In this document: one piece after another, positions 1 through 7,726 of the stretch
Layout of the letters: each line of letters opens with the position of its first letter
Position numbering within the stretch: the first letter of the stretch is position 1
Source of the DNA: Promethearchaeota archaeon
GTDB taxonomy: Archaea > Asgardarchaeota > Lokiarchaeia > Sigyniarchaeales > SOKP01
Reading direction: 5' to 3'
DNA: 38,919 nt
NCBI GenBank assembly: GCA_018238625.1
Contig: JABCSY010000033.1
Span: 1-38,919, forward strand
Position numbers and translations under genes: made by a program
The notes under the pieces: model-generated
What the model was told of the DNA's origin: nothing
Database searches by the model: none
The model's input: the letters and a program-made list of their open reading frames with translations, nothing else

Positions 1-714
1 AGACTTACAATTATTAAATGAATTATCTATCAATGGTGCGATTCCAATATCAAATCCTTGGTCAGCTAATTTATTGAAATACATTGTTATTTCTGTGCCT
101 TTAATAATCTCTAATTGTCCTTTTCTTTTACATGAAGGGCAGTCGTAATTAACATGAGGAATTAACTTAAAGGCATTTTTAGGTTCAATGCCCATAACCA
201 TTAATTTGACTTGCGGATATTTTTTGCATCCGTTGGGAGCAGCAAGCATATTTGTAAATCCAGAAACACATTTCTTTATCATGCGAGTAGCATTATTTAA
301 TTCGTCTAAATCATTATTATCATACGCGTATTTATAACGTAAACATTGCGACGCAAGCGTATACCCTAGATGAAGATTTCCGTTATCTGTCCCGTGCCAA
401 GATCCAACTTCGCTATAAGTATCGTTAGTAAATGTAACATCAATACTAATGTTAGTAGGTACGTGCCATTTCTCCAACTGATAATCGTATGTATCTGCCA
501 TTTGATTTAAATAAGTTTGATTTCCTTCAATTTGATTTAAAGGTGTGAAGTAACTTGTATTTGGAGGGTCTAGATTTAAAGTAAGTGAAGCGAGATTGTC
601 TAGGATGCCAAGTCCAAAACCTAAAAAGATAGAAAAACTAATTAGCGGAATTAAAAATAAAAAAGTTATCGCGATATTTTTTTTAAAAAGATTTTTTCTC
701 GTTCTTATTCGCAT
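1..714 (-). CDS. secreted or membrane-anchored protein, C-terminus cut by window edge
   Basis: An open frame runs from ATG at 714 to base 1 without a stop, giving 238 codons of a longer protein. The N-terminus is basic (MRIRTRKNLFKK) followed by a long hydrophobic stretch at about residues 13-38, so it is a signal peptide or signal anchor. The rest looks extracellular: it has several N-x-S/T sequons (NTS, NQT, NIS, NDT, NAT) and many aromatic residues. A CPSC pair lies near residue 195. The segment WHGTDNGNLHLGY near residue 126, followed by a helix-like stretch, is reminiscent of alpha/alpha-barrel polysaccharide-active enzymes, but I cannot confirm this. It may belong with the sugar-activation genes that follow in the same direction. 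No function is assigned. Confidence 0.75.
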   Translation of the reverse strand, partial: MRIRTRKNLFKKNIAITFLFLIPLISFSIFLGFGLGILDNLASLTLNLDPPNTSYFTPLNQIEGNQTYLNQMADTYDYQLEKWHVPTNISIDVTFTNDTYSEVGSWHGTDNGNLHLGYTLASQCLRYKYAYDNNDLDELNNATRMIKKCVSGFTNMLAAPNGCKKYPQVKLMVMGIEPKNAFKLIPHVNYDCPSCKRKGQLEIIKGTEITMYFNKLADQGFDIGIAPLIDNSFNNCKS

Positions 715-791
715 TTAAACCACATTTTTTAAAATAGTAATAAAAACATCTCACTTGTTTTGCTATGTATTAATTTTCACTTTCCTACTAT

Positions 792-1535
792 TTAAATTTT
801 TAAAAACTGAAGCCACGATGAATCATCTTTTAATTGTTCGTATTTTTTCTTCGCCCCAAAATCCCCTCTAAATTGATTTTTTTCCATCTTTACTACTCTT
901 ACTTTCCAGTTTCGCTCGTTCACGCCTTTTAAGATAGCCGTTGGTATTTCTATCTCGCCTCTTTCAGAGGGTTTGAGGATTTTTAAAATTTCAAAAATTT
1001 CCTTAGAAAAAATAAAGACCCCGCAATTATTTAGATTCGATCCGGACGTTCCCTTTGGCGGTTTTTCAACTATATTTTTGCAGATATTATCGTCACAAAA
1101 AACAGCAGCTCCTAAATGAGGGTCTTTAGTGTAATTTGCTACTAATATAAAATCGTACTTTTCTTTTAGATGAATATCATACACTTTTTTATAAACTTTA
1201 TAAGGTACTAAAATATCTCCCCACGTTAGGAAAAAATTATTTTTAGAAACTGAATCTTTACAGAGTAGTAACGCGCCTCCTGTGCCATTTAACTCTTTTT
1301 GTTCGATATATTCAATATTTACCCCCCATTTTTTACCATTTTCAAAATAGTCTATAATTTGTTCTTTTCGATATCCTACTACTAATATAATATCTTGAAA
1401 TCCAGCGTATATCAGCCCATTTAAAATATATTCTAACATAGGCTTTCCATGAAGAGGTATCATTGTTTTTTGGTATTTTTTAGTATAGGGATACAATCGT
1501 TTTCCATAACCGGCACATAATACAATCGCTTTCAG
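792..1535 (-). CDS. sugar-phosphate nucleotidyltransferase
   Basis: This is a Rossmann-like nucleotidyltransferase of the sugar-1-phosphate (GlmU/RfbA/GCD1) type. It would join a sugar phosphate to an NTP to make an NDP-sugar. The signature loop reads IVLCAGYGKRLYPYT and is followed by KTMIPLHGKPMLEYIL; a GTGGALLLC segment and an acidic TWGDILV site follow. The first in-frame ATG, GTG or TTG is TTG 1496, which would cut into the nucleotide-binding loop. The only plausible start keeping the loop is CTG at 1535-1533, which overlaps the TGA of the upstream GHMP kinase, with AGGAG ten bases before it. The resulting protein is 247 residues. Overlap with a GHMP kinase suggests kinase-then-nucleotidylation salvage of a sugar. 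The substrate is unknown. The family call is firm, the start is not. Confidence 0.85.
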   Translation of the reverse strand: MKAIVLCAGYGKRLYPYTKKYQKTMIPLHGKPMLEYILNGLIYAGFQDIILVVGYRKEQIIDYFENGKKWGVNIEYIEQKELNGTGGALLLCKDSVSKNNFFLTWGDILVPYKVYKKVYDIHLKEKYDFILVANYTKDPHLGAAVFCDDNICKNIVEKPPKGTSGSNLNNCGVFIFSKEIFEILKILKPSERGEIEIPTAILKGVNERNWKVRVVKMEKNQFRGDFGAKKKYEQLKDDSSWLQFLKI

Positions 1536-2635
1536 TACGTCTCAACTCCTTTACTAGTGTCTATAATAAAAGCTTCCCCGCCAGCATCTTCTATAACATT
1601 CCTAAGTAGTTGTACATTATTAGGCATTAAAGCAAACATCGTCCCACCGAACCCAGAACCGTTAATCTTTCCACCTAAAGCCCCAGAGCTTAAACAACTA
1701 TCGATAATTTTATTAATTTTATTAGTTGAAATTTGTATATTATCTCTTAATTGTTCTTGATGTAAATTTAATAGAAATCCTAGCTTTCGATAAAAATCAA
1801 CCATATTATTCGAGTTTTCTCCTTGTTTTAATAAAGAAAGTTGCTTATCAATCAATTCTTTTGCTTTATAAGTAATGTCTCTATTAATAATATTTCCTAC
1901 AATCTTTTTTTGATGCTCTTTTTTTAAACTAGGTAAATACGGCTGTATATCTTCTAATTTTGTATAAAATTGATTGAATTCGGGCATTATATTAGAAATT
2001 TTCTTAAAAGCATCTAAAGTTAGATTTTTTGTTCTAACCAAGTCATCTACCGTCTCTTTTTTTTCCATTGAATTTCCTAAAACAAACCCTTTCAGGTTGA
2101 GGTCATAAACAGATAAATCAGGTTTTGGGAGTATAGGTTTTAAAAAGATTAAACTTCCAAAAACCGAGCTAAAGTGATCCATCATGCCACCTCCTTCTTT
2201 AAATTCCTTTACTTCCGTATTATACCCCTCTACTGCTAACTGAAAGAGGTCTAATCTTGTATCACTTATTATGTTTAAAAAATATAACCAAGCGATCACT
2301 AAAGCTGAAGAACTGGCAACACCTGCGTTAATTGGGATATTCCCAGTAATTTTAATCCTATATCCTTTTTCAAACTTACTTCTTTTCCTGAGAAATTGAT
2401 TGTAACCACTAATTAAATAATCTCGATTTGAACCGTAATCGAGCTCTTTATTATTTAGCGATATCTCTACGAGTGAATTTAAATTAGGCATATTTATTGA
2501 AAATTTTGGCTCAGAAATTCTTTCTGCTTCTAAATAAATATACTTTGATATCGCCATAGAAATTATAGGATAATCCAAATAATCTTGATGTTCGCCAAAT
2601 AGACAAATTCTTCCGGGAGATTTAATTCGAATCAT
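1532..2635 (-). CDS. GHMP-family sugar kinase (galactokinase-like)
   Basis: A 367-residue GHMP kinase that should phosphorylate a sugar, probably at C1, using ATP. Motif 1 is near the N-terminus (SPGRICLFGEHQDYLDYP), where GEHQDY is the galactokinase-type sugar-binding segment. Motif 2, the phosphate loop, is PINAGVASSSAL at about residues 100-112. GGGMMDHFSS near residue 148 carries the catalytic-type Asp in the place of the galactokinase MDQ motif. Motif 3 is GKINGSGFGGTMFAL near the C-terminus. The gene overlaps the nucleotidyltransferase by four bases, so the two are probably translationally coupled and act in series. The sugar could be galactose-like, a heptose or a hexuronate; sequence alone does not decide. 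The ATG at 2635 gives a full-length protein. Confidence 0.88.
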   Translation of the reverse strand: MIRIKSPGRICLFGEHQDYLDYPIISMAISKYIYLEAERISEPKFSINMPNLNSLVEISLNNKELDYGSNRDYLISGYNQFLRKRSKFEKGYRIKITGNIPINAGVASSSALVIAWLYFLNIISDTRLDLFQLAVEGYNTEVKEFKEGGGMMDHFSSVFGSLIFLKPILPKPDLSVYDLNLKGFVLGNSMEKKETVDDLVRTKNLTLDAFKKISNIMPEFNQFYTKLEDIQPYLPSLKKEHQKKIVGNIINRDITYKAKELIDKQLSLLKQGENSNNMVDFYRKLGFLLNLHQEQLRDNIQISTNKINKIIDSCLSSGALGGKINGSGFGGTMFALMPNNVQLLRNVIEDAGGEAFIIDTSKGVETY

Positions 2636-2809
2636 TTTATTAAGAAATTACTAATTAAATTCAATTTTTTTAGTTTTGGGTATGATAATATAATACTAGG
2701 ATATTACTTTTTTTTTTCTTTTTTGGATATTAATTTTTATTGATGTTTTAATTATGATTTTACTTTAAGTTATTATAACGACCTAGATAAAAAATAACGA
2801 GTTTAATTT

Positions 2810-3559
2810 ATGATACACGATTTTTTAATAATCAAGGACGGGTTGCCATTATTATTTAAGAACTTTTCTAGTAGTAAAAATGTTTTTTCGCAAGCTGATT
2901 CATTATTATTGGTATCGGGTTTCTTTTCGGCGTTAAATTCATTTTCGGACTCGTTTGAGGATCTAGGGACGATAAGTGAATTAAAATTATCCAATAACGA
3001 TTTAAAATTGTCTTTTTTAAAAGATTCAAGCATCCCAAATTTACTATACATTGCTACTTATGACGAAAAATCTAAAGCCATAAATGTGCTAAGAATCCTA
3101 AGAAAAGTATCCCGTACATTTTTACAAAAATTCAACATCAATGAAATATTAAATTGGAGAGGAAGAACAAATGCATTTGAGACGTTTGAATGCGTATTAG
3201 AAGGCTTTAAAAAAGAAGAATTAGAAGATAGTGAATCTGGGTTCAAGGAAAGAATTGTTGAATTATTTAAGTGTGTAGAAGAAAAGCTTAATGAAGAATC
3301 CAATTTATACGCACTAAAAGGTAAATTAGATCCTTCGCCTGACTTACCGCATTATTGCAATCAAATTCCCCGTTTTACTATCACTAAAAAAATTAATCCA
3401 AAATATTTTTTGACTGGCGAAACTTCATGTAAAGTTTTTTATCAAATTAATGGGAAAAAATCAATTGAACAAATTGCAAACAGCTTGGATTTAGAATATT
3501 CACAAGTGTATAATATTTCTAAAAACCTAATCAAACTGGGCTTCATTAGCCTATCTTAA
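2810..3559 (+). CDS. longin-like domain fused to a C-terminal winged helix
   Basis: A 249-residue soluble protein. The first 110 residues have the pattern of a longin/roadblock-type domain: a hydrophobic strand (HDFLIIKDGLPLLFKNF), a helix with the spacing LLLVSGFFSALNSFSDSF, paired strands around LKLSFLKDS and LLYIATYD, then a closing helix ending in FLQKFN. The last 70 residues look like a winged helix (CKVFYQINGKKSIEQIANSL, then YSQVYNISKNLIKLGFISL), as in PqqD-type or regulatory domains. A charged helical linker separates them. Longin domains in eukaryotes serve SNAREs and Rab exchange factors, and Asgard genomes encode related small domains. The gene lies between two GHMP kinases on the opposite strand and converges with the second, only 2 bp apart. 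The overlapping minus-strand frames are low-complexity shadows. The longin call is from pattern reading only. Confidence 0.6.
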   Translation: MIHDFLIIKDGLPLLFKNFSSSKNVFSQADSLLLVSGFFSALNSFSDSFEDLGTISELKLSNNDLKLSFLKDSSIPNLLYIATYDEKSKAINVLRILRKVSRTFLQKFNINEILNWRGRTNAFETFECVLEGFKKEELEDSESGFKERIVELFKCVEEKLNEESNLYALKGKLDPSPDLPHYCNQIPRFTITKKINPKYFLTGETSCKVFYQINGKKSIEQIANSLDLEYSQVYNISKNLIKLGFISLS

Positions 3560-3561
3560 CG

Positions 3562-4506
3562 CTAATATTTAAAGATTTCAAAAATCCACGCTCGCCCGCC
3601 TGCTTTTTCGATAGCTCGAGCGACTTCCTCTTGCTTTCCAGGAGCGAACGCGAGCATACAACCGCCCCCACCGGCACCCATTTGTTTTGCTCCAAAAGCA
3701 CCAGCATTTTTAGCTGCTTTACATAATTTTAAAATTTTTTCTGTTGATGCTTCTAGGATAATTTCTTGTTCTTGCTGAATATCCATGTACGTTCCAAACT
3801 TTTTAAAATCGTTTTTTAATAGTGCTTGTTTGCCATTATTTACGCAATCCTCAATTATCTTAAAGGCGTTTAATGTTAGGGAATCTTTATTTCTGATTTG
3901 CTTTTTAATTCTATTTAATACTAATACAGCCTTTCTTTCTTCAATTGAATCCCCTACAACGATTGGTAGATAACTTATATCTAGCTGTTCAACTCCAGGA
4001 TTTTCATTAGTATGAATAAAAGTTATACCACCATGAGCTATGCTATATTGATCCATTCTTCCACATTGAATGCCTAAATCGTGATTCTCTCCCAAATATG
4101 CAAGTTCGGCGATTTCATTGTTAGAAAGGGCAAAAGAAAAAGCTTCGCTCATTGTTCGTAAAAATCCTACAGATAATGCTGCCGACGTAGATAACCCTAC
4201 GCCGATAGGAATGTCAGATTTAACTTCTAAAACAAACCCATGGGTAATTTTTTCTTTCAGTCGTTCATACAAAACACTCCAATAACCTAAATCATTATCT
4301 CTTGGAGGTGAATCACCCAAATTAAATTTAATTCTTTCCTTCGTATCATGGCTATAAAATTCAATTATGTCGTCAGACCTAGCTGTGTAATTAAACCTCA
4401 TCATTAAGTTTATTGCCATAGCTATAACAGGTTTTCCCAATAGATCAACCTTATCACCCATCAAGCAAATTCTTCCTGGAATTTCTAGACTTTTTGTGTC
4501 TTCCAT
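3562..4506 (-). CDS. second GHMP-family sugar kinase
   Basis: A 314-residue GHMP kinase, shorter than the first and only distantly similar to it. Motif 1 is PGRICLMGDKVDLLGKPVIA, with GDKVDL in place of GEHQDY, which suggests a different substrate. The phosphate loop is PIGVGLSTSAAL near residue 103. CGRMDQYSIAHGG near residue 150 has the catalytic-type Asp, and motif 3 is GAKQMGAGGGGCMLAFAPG near residue 270. The C-terminus (AGGRAWIF) matches the usual end of archaeal sugar or glucurono-type kinases. It is transcribed away from the small ORF at 4597-4902, about 90 bp downstream of it, and may form a pair with it. Substrate unknown; possibly the same pathway as the first kinase and its nucleotidyltransferase. 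Confidence 0.85.
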   Translation of the reverse strand: MEDTKSLEIPGRICLMGDKVDLLGKPVIAMAINLMMRFNYTARSDDIIEFYSHDTKERIKFNLGDSPPRDNDLGYWSVLYERLKEKITHGFVLEVKSDIPIGVGLSTSAALSVGFLRTMSEAFSFALSNNEIAELAYLGENHDLGIQCGRMDQYSIAHGGITFIHTNENPGVEQLDISYLPIVVGDSIEERKAVLVLNRIKKQIRNKDSLTLNAFKIIEDCVNNGKQALLKNDFKKFGTYMDIQQEQEIILEASTEKILKLCKAAKNAGAFGAKQMGAGGGGCMLAFAPGKQEEVARAIEKAGGRAWIFEIFKY

Positions 4507-4596
4507 TATTAGAATAAACTGATATTAATTTAGTATAAATAAATTTTAACAAAAGGATGTTAAATTAAATACTGTAATAATAACAAAATAAAAGAA

Positions 4597-4902
4597 TTAT
4601 GTTTGAACCCTTTTCTGGTGTTGCTTTTTTCTTTTTTTTTCTTTTTCGTCGATTTCTTCTTCGAGTTGTTTTAATCCAGGATCGTCTTTCCCTTCAAATT
4701 TGAATGTTCCAACAAGTTTGCTTTCTTGTCTTTCTCCTGATTTGCTAATTTTTTCAAATGTAATTATAACTGGTTTATTTTGGTTTAAAGCCATATTGAT
4801 AAAATTTATAAACCCACTATGCTTACTGGGGGCAATATTGAATTTAATGGACACTTCTTTGTCTTTTTTTGAAGTAGTCTTCAGAATTAGTCGTAATTTC
4901 AA
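4597..4902 (-). CDS. small charged hypothetical protein
   Basis: A 101-residue protein of unknown function. The first 70 residues alternate hydrophobic and polar positions in a way that suggests a small beta-rich domain (LRLILKTT, VSIKFNIA, KPVIITFEKI, SKLVGTFKFEG). The last 30 residues are highly charged, first acidic (LEEEIDEKEKK) then basic, and likely helical or disordered. The amino-acid use is like that of real genes here. The competing plus-strand frame at 4700-4972 is rich in Phe, Leu and Cys with no family signal and is taken as a shadow. The gene is divergent from the gelsolin-like gene, with about 130 bp of shared AT-rich promoter region. Confidence 0.6.
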   Translation of the reverse strand: MKLRLILKTTSKKDKEVSIKFNIAPSKHSGFINFINMALNQNKPVIITFEKISKSGERQESKLVGTFKFEGKDDPGLKQLEEEIDEKEKKRKKQHQKRVQT

Positions 4903-4998
4903 TTATCGTCACGTAATTTTTTTATTGTATAATTGTATAATTGTTTTAAAATCTTTAAAATTATTAGATTAAAAAGATTATAAATATTAAAATTAAGT

Positions 4999-5030
4999 AT
5001 TATATATAAATAAAAAGAATTTCAAGAGGT
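4999..5030 (+). promoter_or_regulatory. TATA-like promoter and Shine-Dalgarno site of the gelsolin/AIP-synthase operon
   Basis: An archaeal TATA-like box (ATTATATATAAAT, about 4999-5011) is followed by AGAGGT at 5025-5030, four bases before the ATG at 5035. The TATA-to-ATG distance of roughly 25-35 bases implies a very short leader. Read by eye only. Confidence 0.45.
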
Positions 5031-5034
5031 CATA

Positions 5035-5826
5035 ATGTCTACTAATCTTTTTCCTTACAAATATCTAAAGGGACAGTGGTATCAAGCAGACGAGATCAAT
5101 GACAGCGACGTTGTTGTTGTCGTAGATACGTCACAAGAAACAATTTGGTTTCACGCGGGGAATAGAAGTACAGCTAGAAATCGGAGTGATGCTCGAGCAT
5201 TATTAGGCGATTTAATGGAGAAATATACTTCTTACGAATTTAAAAGAGTATCGAATGAAACCCCAGACGAGATTTTAGTAAAATTAGACGACCTAAAAGA
5301 ATTATACTATGTTAGAAGTGTAGCAAGTATAAATTATGATTTGAGAAAAGCATCTACTATTTATTTTTATTTGAATAGCATTGGTTGTCTACTATTAATT
5401 ATTTCTATATCTTTCTTAGGTCTCTTAATATTTAGTTCTGGGACATCATTAATAGATTCACATCTTCACTATTCAATACTTTTTGAGAATTTCATATTTC
5501 AATTTTCGTTTATTTCTATGTTATTGATAGCTTCTTTTTCATTATTTGTAGTTAGTACTTTAGTGGGAATTTTTTTAAAGAAAAAACAGTTATTTACCAA
5601 AACATTAATATCTGGAATATTAATATTTATAACTTTCTCTATAGTAAAAGTGTGGGATATATCGCTGTATTACGAAATTATAGGTCGGTTTATATATTTT
5701 AGGAACGATGTCTTAATTTGGTATGTCTTTTGTATTGAAATCCTTCAAATACTTGCGACGATAATAGGGTTCTATACTGGAATTATTAGTTTTAAAAAAA
5801 TTTATGAGAAGAACGATTCAAATTAG
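5035..5826 (+). CDS. gelsolin-like domain protein with C-terminal membrane segments
   Basis: A 263-residue protein with two parts. Residues 1-95 resemble one gelsolin/ADF-H-type repeat: a strand (SDVVVVVDTSQETIWFHAG), then NRSTARNRSDARALLGDLME, matching the family pattern of an exposed strand ending in W-x-x-G followed by a basic helix carrying Ala at regular spacing. Residues 110-260 hold about five hydrophobic helices separated by short charged loops (for example LFLKKKQ), so the protein is membrane-embedded with the gelsolin-like part probably on the cytosolic face. Soluble gelsolin-domain proteins that act on actin are known in Asgard archaea; a membrane-tethered single repeat is unusual. 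Its stop is 12 bp before the GTG of the archaetidylinositol phosphate synthase gene, so they are likely one transcript. The gelsolin call is by pattern. Confidence 0.6.
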   Translation: MSTNLFPYKYLKGQWYQADEINDSDVVVVVDTSQETIWFHAGNRSTARNRSDARALLGDLMEKYTSYEFKRVSNETPDEILVKLDDLKELYYVRSVASINYDLRKASTIYFYLNSIGCLLLIISISFLGLLIFSSGTSLIDSHLHYSILFENFIFQFSFISMLLIASFSLFVVSTLVGIFLKKKQLFTKTLISGILIFITFSIVKVWDISLYYEIIGRFIYFRNDVLIWYVFCIEILQILATIIGFYTGIISFKKIYEKNDSN

Positions 5827-5838
5827 CGAAAAAACAAA

Positions 5839-6480
5839 GTGAGTCTAAGAGCTATGGCTTCAAAATTTCGGCTTCGTAGAATATTTCGACCCTTTATTAA
5901 ATTATTAGCGAAAATTTTAAGCAAAATGGGTGTGAATCCTAATTTAGCAACGATCATAATGCTTTGTTTTTCTATTTTTAGTTTTTTTGCTCTAGTTTTT
6001 TTTTTTAATTTATTTTTTTTCTCAATATTCGTTTTTTTAGTGGGTATTTTTGATGGCGTTGATGGGGCAATCGCTAGGATAAAGAATAGAGCAACAACTT
6101 TTGGAGGCTTTTTTGATTCGATTATGGATAGAACGAGCGAATTTGTTATTTTTTTTGCTCTTTTGTTGTATTGCTGGAATTCTATATTATTATGGGGTTT
6201 TTTAGATATGAAATTAATAATTATCATTTCTTTTTTAAGTTCGATAATGGTAAGTTATTTGAGGGCCAGAGCTGAAACGTTTTACAAAGGAGATTTTGAT
6301 ATTGGGCTAATGGCTAGATCAGAACGGCTATTTTATTTGTTTGTTACTATGTTAATCGCGAATTTTTATGGATTCGTTAACGAGTTTTTATTTCTTTTTA
6401 TGATCTTAGTAATAGCTACGGTTTACTTTAGATATTTTAAAATTAAGAAACTTATAAGAAATTTCGAAAAAGGAGATTAA
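5839..6480 (+). CDS. archaetidylinositol phosphate synthase (CDP-alcohol phosphatidyltransferase)
   Basis: An integral membrane enzyme of the CDP-alcohol phosphatidyltransferase family. The family signature D-x2-DG-x2-AR-x8-G-x3-D-x3-D is complete: it begins at FDGVDGAIAR, the conserved Gly follows eight residues after AR, and the acidic pair lies in GFFDSIMDR. These Asp residues bind Mg2+ and the CDP-lipid. The segments MVSYLRARAETF and GLMARSERL match what I recall of archaeal archaetidylinositol phosphate synthases, which join CDP-archaeol and myo-inositol-1-phosphate. About six membrane helices are visible. GTG 5839 opens the frame; ATG 5854 is an equally good start five residues in, and neither has a clear Shine-Dalgarno. 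Other head groups (glycerol phosphate, serine) are less likely. Confidence 0.8.
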   Translation: MSLRAMASKFRLRRIFRPFIKLLAKILSKMGVNPNLATIIMLCFSIFSFFALVFFFNLFFFSIFVFLVGIFDGVDGAIARIKNRATTFGGFFDSIMDRTSEFVIFFALLLYCWNSILLWGFLDMKLIIIISFLSSIMVSYLRARAETFYKGDFDIGLMARSERLFYLFVTMLIANFYGFVNEFLFLFMILVIATVYFRYFKIKKLIRNFEKGD

Positions 6481-6523
6481 AACTAAATTTCATTATACAA
6501 TTTAAATAGATTCTATCGCATTA

Positions 6524-7228
6524 CTATCTATTTTTAATTAATTCAATTATTAGTTTATCTCCATCTTTGAGGTGAAAATGATCTCTTAAATAAGGCTTCG
6601 CTAAGATCTCTATTATGTTTTTTTCGTGATGAGTTCTTTTAATATCTAATATAGCCGCTTTTCGGCGATTATTTTTATCATCCATTCGGGAGATGTACAC
6701 ATCATAACATATAACAGCCCCATATTCTCTACTTTGATCTTTAAATCCCTCAATCACAACTGGTGAGATATTTTGTAGTTTTTCACGTAAAATTGTGTTT
6801 GTAGTATCAGTTAATAATAAATTTAACGTACCTATATAAGGTTCAAAGCCTAATTTTTCTTTAAATTGATCGTAATAACCTTGAATGGCGACATAATATC
6901 CACCTTCATGCATACCTTCTACTACTTCGCCAACGATCAAAATTGACTCAAGGAGAGATTTCAAGTTTTTATAAACTGTAAGCATAACATTAGTTCCTTC
7001 TTTAGTTATTGATATCGTTTGTGATTTACCATCAGTTTTTCTTTTGATCCAATGTAGTTTAATTAATGCGTTAATCCTCCGACTCCCTGATTGTTGACTT
7101 AATCCTAGCATTTCACCAAATTTAATAGTGTTAATAGTAATCTTACGCTTATTCTTTGTTAATTGACAAAGTTGATAGAGAGCAAACCAATTAGCATAAT
7201 TTTCCTGTGAAATTTCTTCTTCAGCCAA
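6524..7228 (-). CDS. ribK: CTP-dependent riboflavin kinase with N-terminal winged helix
   Basis: A 234-residue archaeal riboflavin kinase, making FMN from riboflavin with CTP. Residues 1-95 are a MarR/Rrf2-like winged helix (FGEMLGLSQQSGSRRINAL, then ISITKEGTNVM), as is usual in long archaeal RibK proteins. Residues 98-234 carry the kinase barrel: VGEVVEGMHEGGYYVAIQGY, then LGFEPYIGTLNLLL and the closing strand HFHLKDGDKLIIEL. The start is TTG 7228, preceded by GGTGG at the right distance. It follows ribL by 16 bp in the same direction, so FMN and FAD synthesis are encoded together. The helix-turn-helix may give autoregulation, which is inference. Confidence 0.92.
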   Translation of the reverse strand: MAEEEISQENYANWFALYQLCQLTKNKRKITINTIKFGEMLGLSQQSGSRRINALIKLHWIKRKTDGKSQTISITKEGTNVMLTVYKNLKSLLESILIVGEVVEGMHEGGYYVAIQGYYDQFKEKLGFEPYIGTLNLLLTDTTNTILREKLQNISPVVIEGFKDQSREYGAVICYDVYISRMDDKNNRRKAAILDIKRTHHEKNIIEILAKPYLRDHFHLKDGDKLIIELIKNR

Positions 7229-7244
7229 TAGTCCACCAATAAGT

Positions 7245-7692
7245 TTATTTTTTAAATTGTTCTATAATTTTCTTTTTAATAAGACTAGAAGAGTGTAGTT
7301 TATATTTATCATAATAAGTGCCTAACCTTTTAACTGTTATGTGGGTCAGTCCTTTTTCTTTTAACCCTCGCTTTAGTGTTTCTAGATCGTATTTTTGGTC
7401 TGGGCCTAAGAGAATGATGTCCGGGTTTATCTCTTCAACAGTCTTAAGCGTATCGTTATCAGATCTTCCTAATCTAGCTTCTTTTACGTTTTTTATGTGT
7501 TTTATTACTTCTAACCTTTGTTGTTCAGGAACAATTATTTGATAATTTTTAAATTTTTCGGCGTTTTTATCTGTAGATACTATAACATAGACATCACCCA
7601 TTTTGGCAGCTTCTTGGATCAAGTATAAATGTCCTGGATGGAGCAGATCAAAAGTTCCAGCAATAAGTACTTTTTTAACGATTTTTTTTCAT
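7245..7692 (-). CDS. ribL: FAD synthetase RibL (archaeal FMN adenylyltransferase), start in an eight-A run
   Basis: A cytidylyltransferase-like protein that adenylates FMN to FAD. The HxGH nucleotide-binding motif is visible as AGTFDLLHPGHLYLIQEAAK once the frame is read upstream of TTG 7622. LLGPDQKYD and the basic end SSSLIKKKI are typical of RibL. The start is odd: ATG at 7692-7690 is followed by eight A residues, putting it one base out of frame with the conserved N-terminus. With seven A residues it would read M-K-K-I-V-K-K-V-L-I-A-G, as expected. A TGA at 7691-7689 closes the RibL frame upstream, and only ATC, GTT, AAA, GTA, CTT and ATT codons lie before the motif. The span given runs from that ATG and includes one extra base. 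It leads the ribL-ribK pair. Confidence 0.85.
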
Positions 7693-7726
7693 CTCGTTTT
7701 AGTATATTCAATTAAAACATTAATAA

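Noticed and set aside
2803..3303. Minus-strand frames opposite the longin gene
   Set aside because: Low-complexity Ser/Asn-rich translations that mirror the plus-strand coding sequence.
4700..4972. Plus-strand frame of 90 codons opposite the small charged protein
   Set aside because: Composition is Phe/Leu-rich with no family pattern, while the minus-strand frame has a gene-like charge and strand pattern.
5823..6227. Lys/Ile-rich minus-strand frame opposite the AIP synthase
   Set aside because: It is the reverse image of Phe/Leu-rich membrane helices and has no independent signal.
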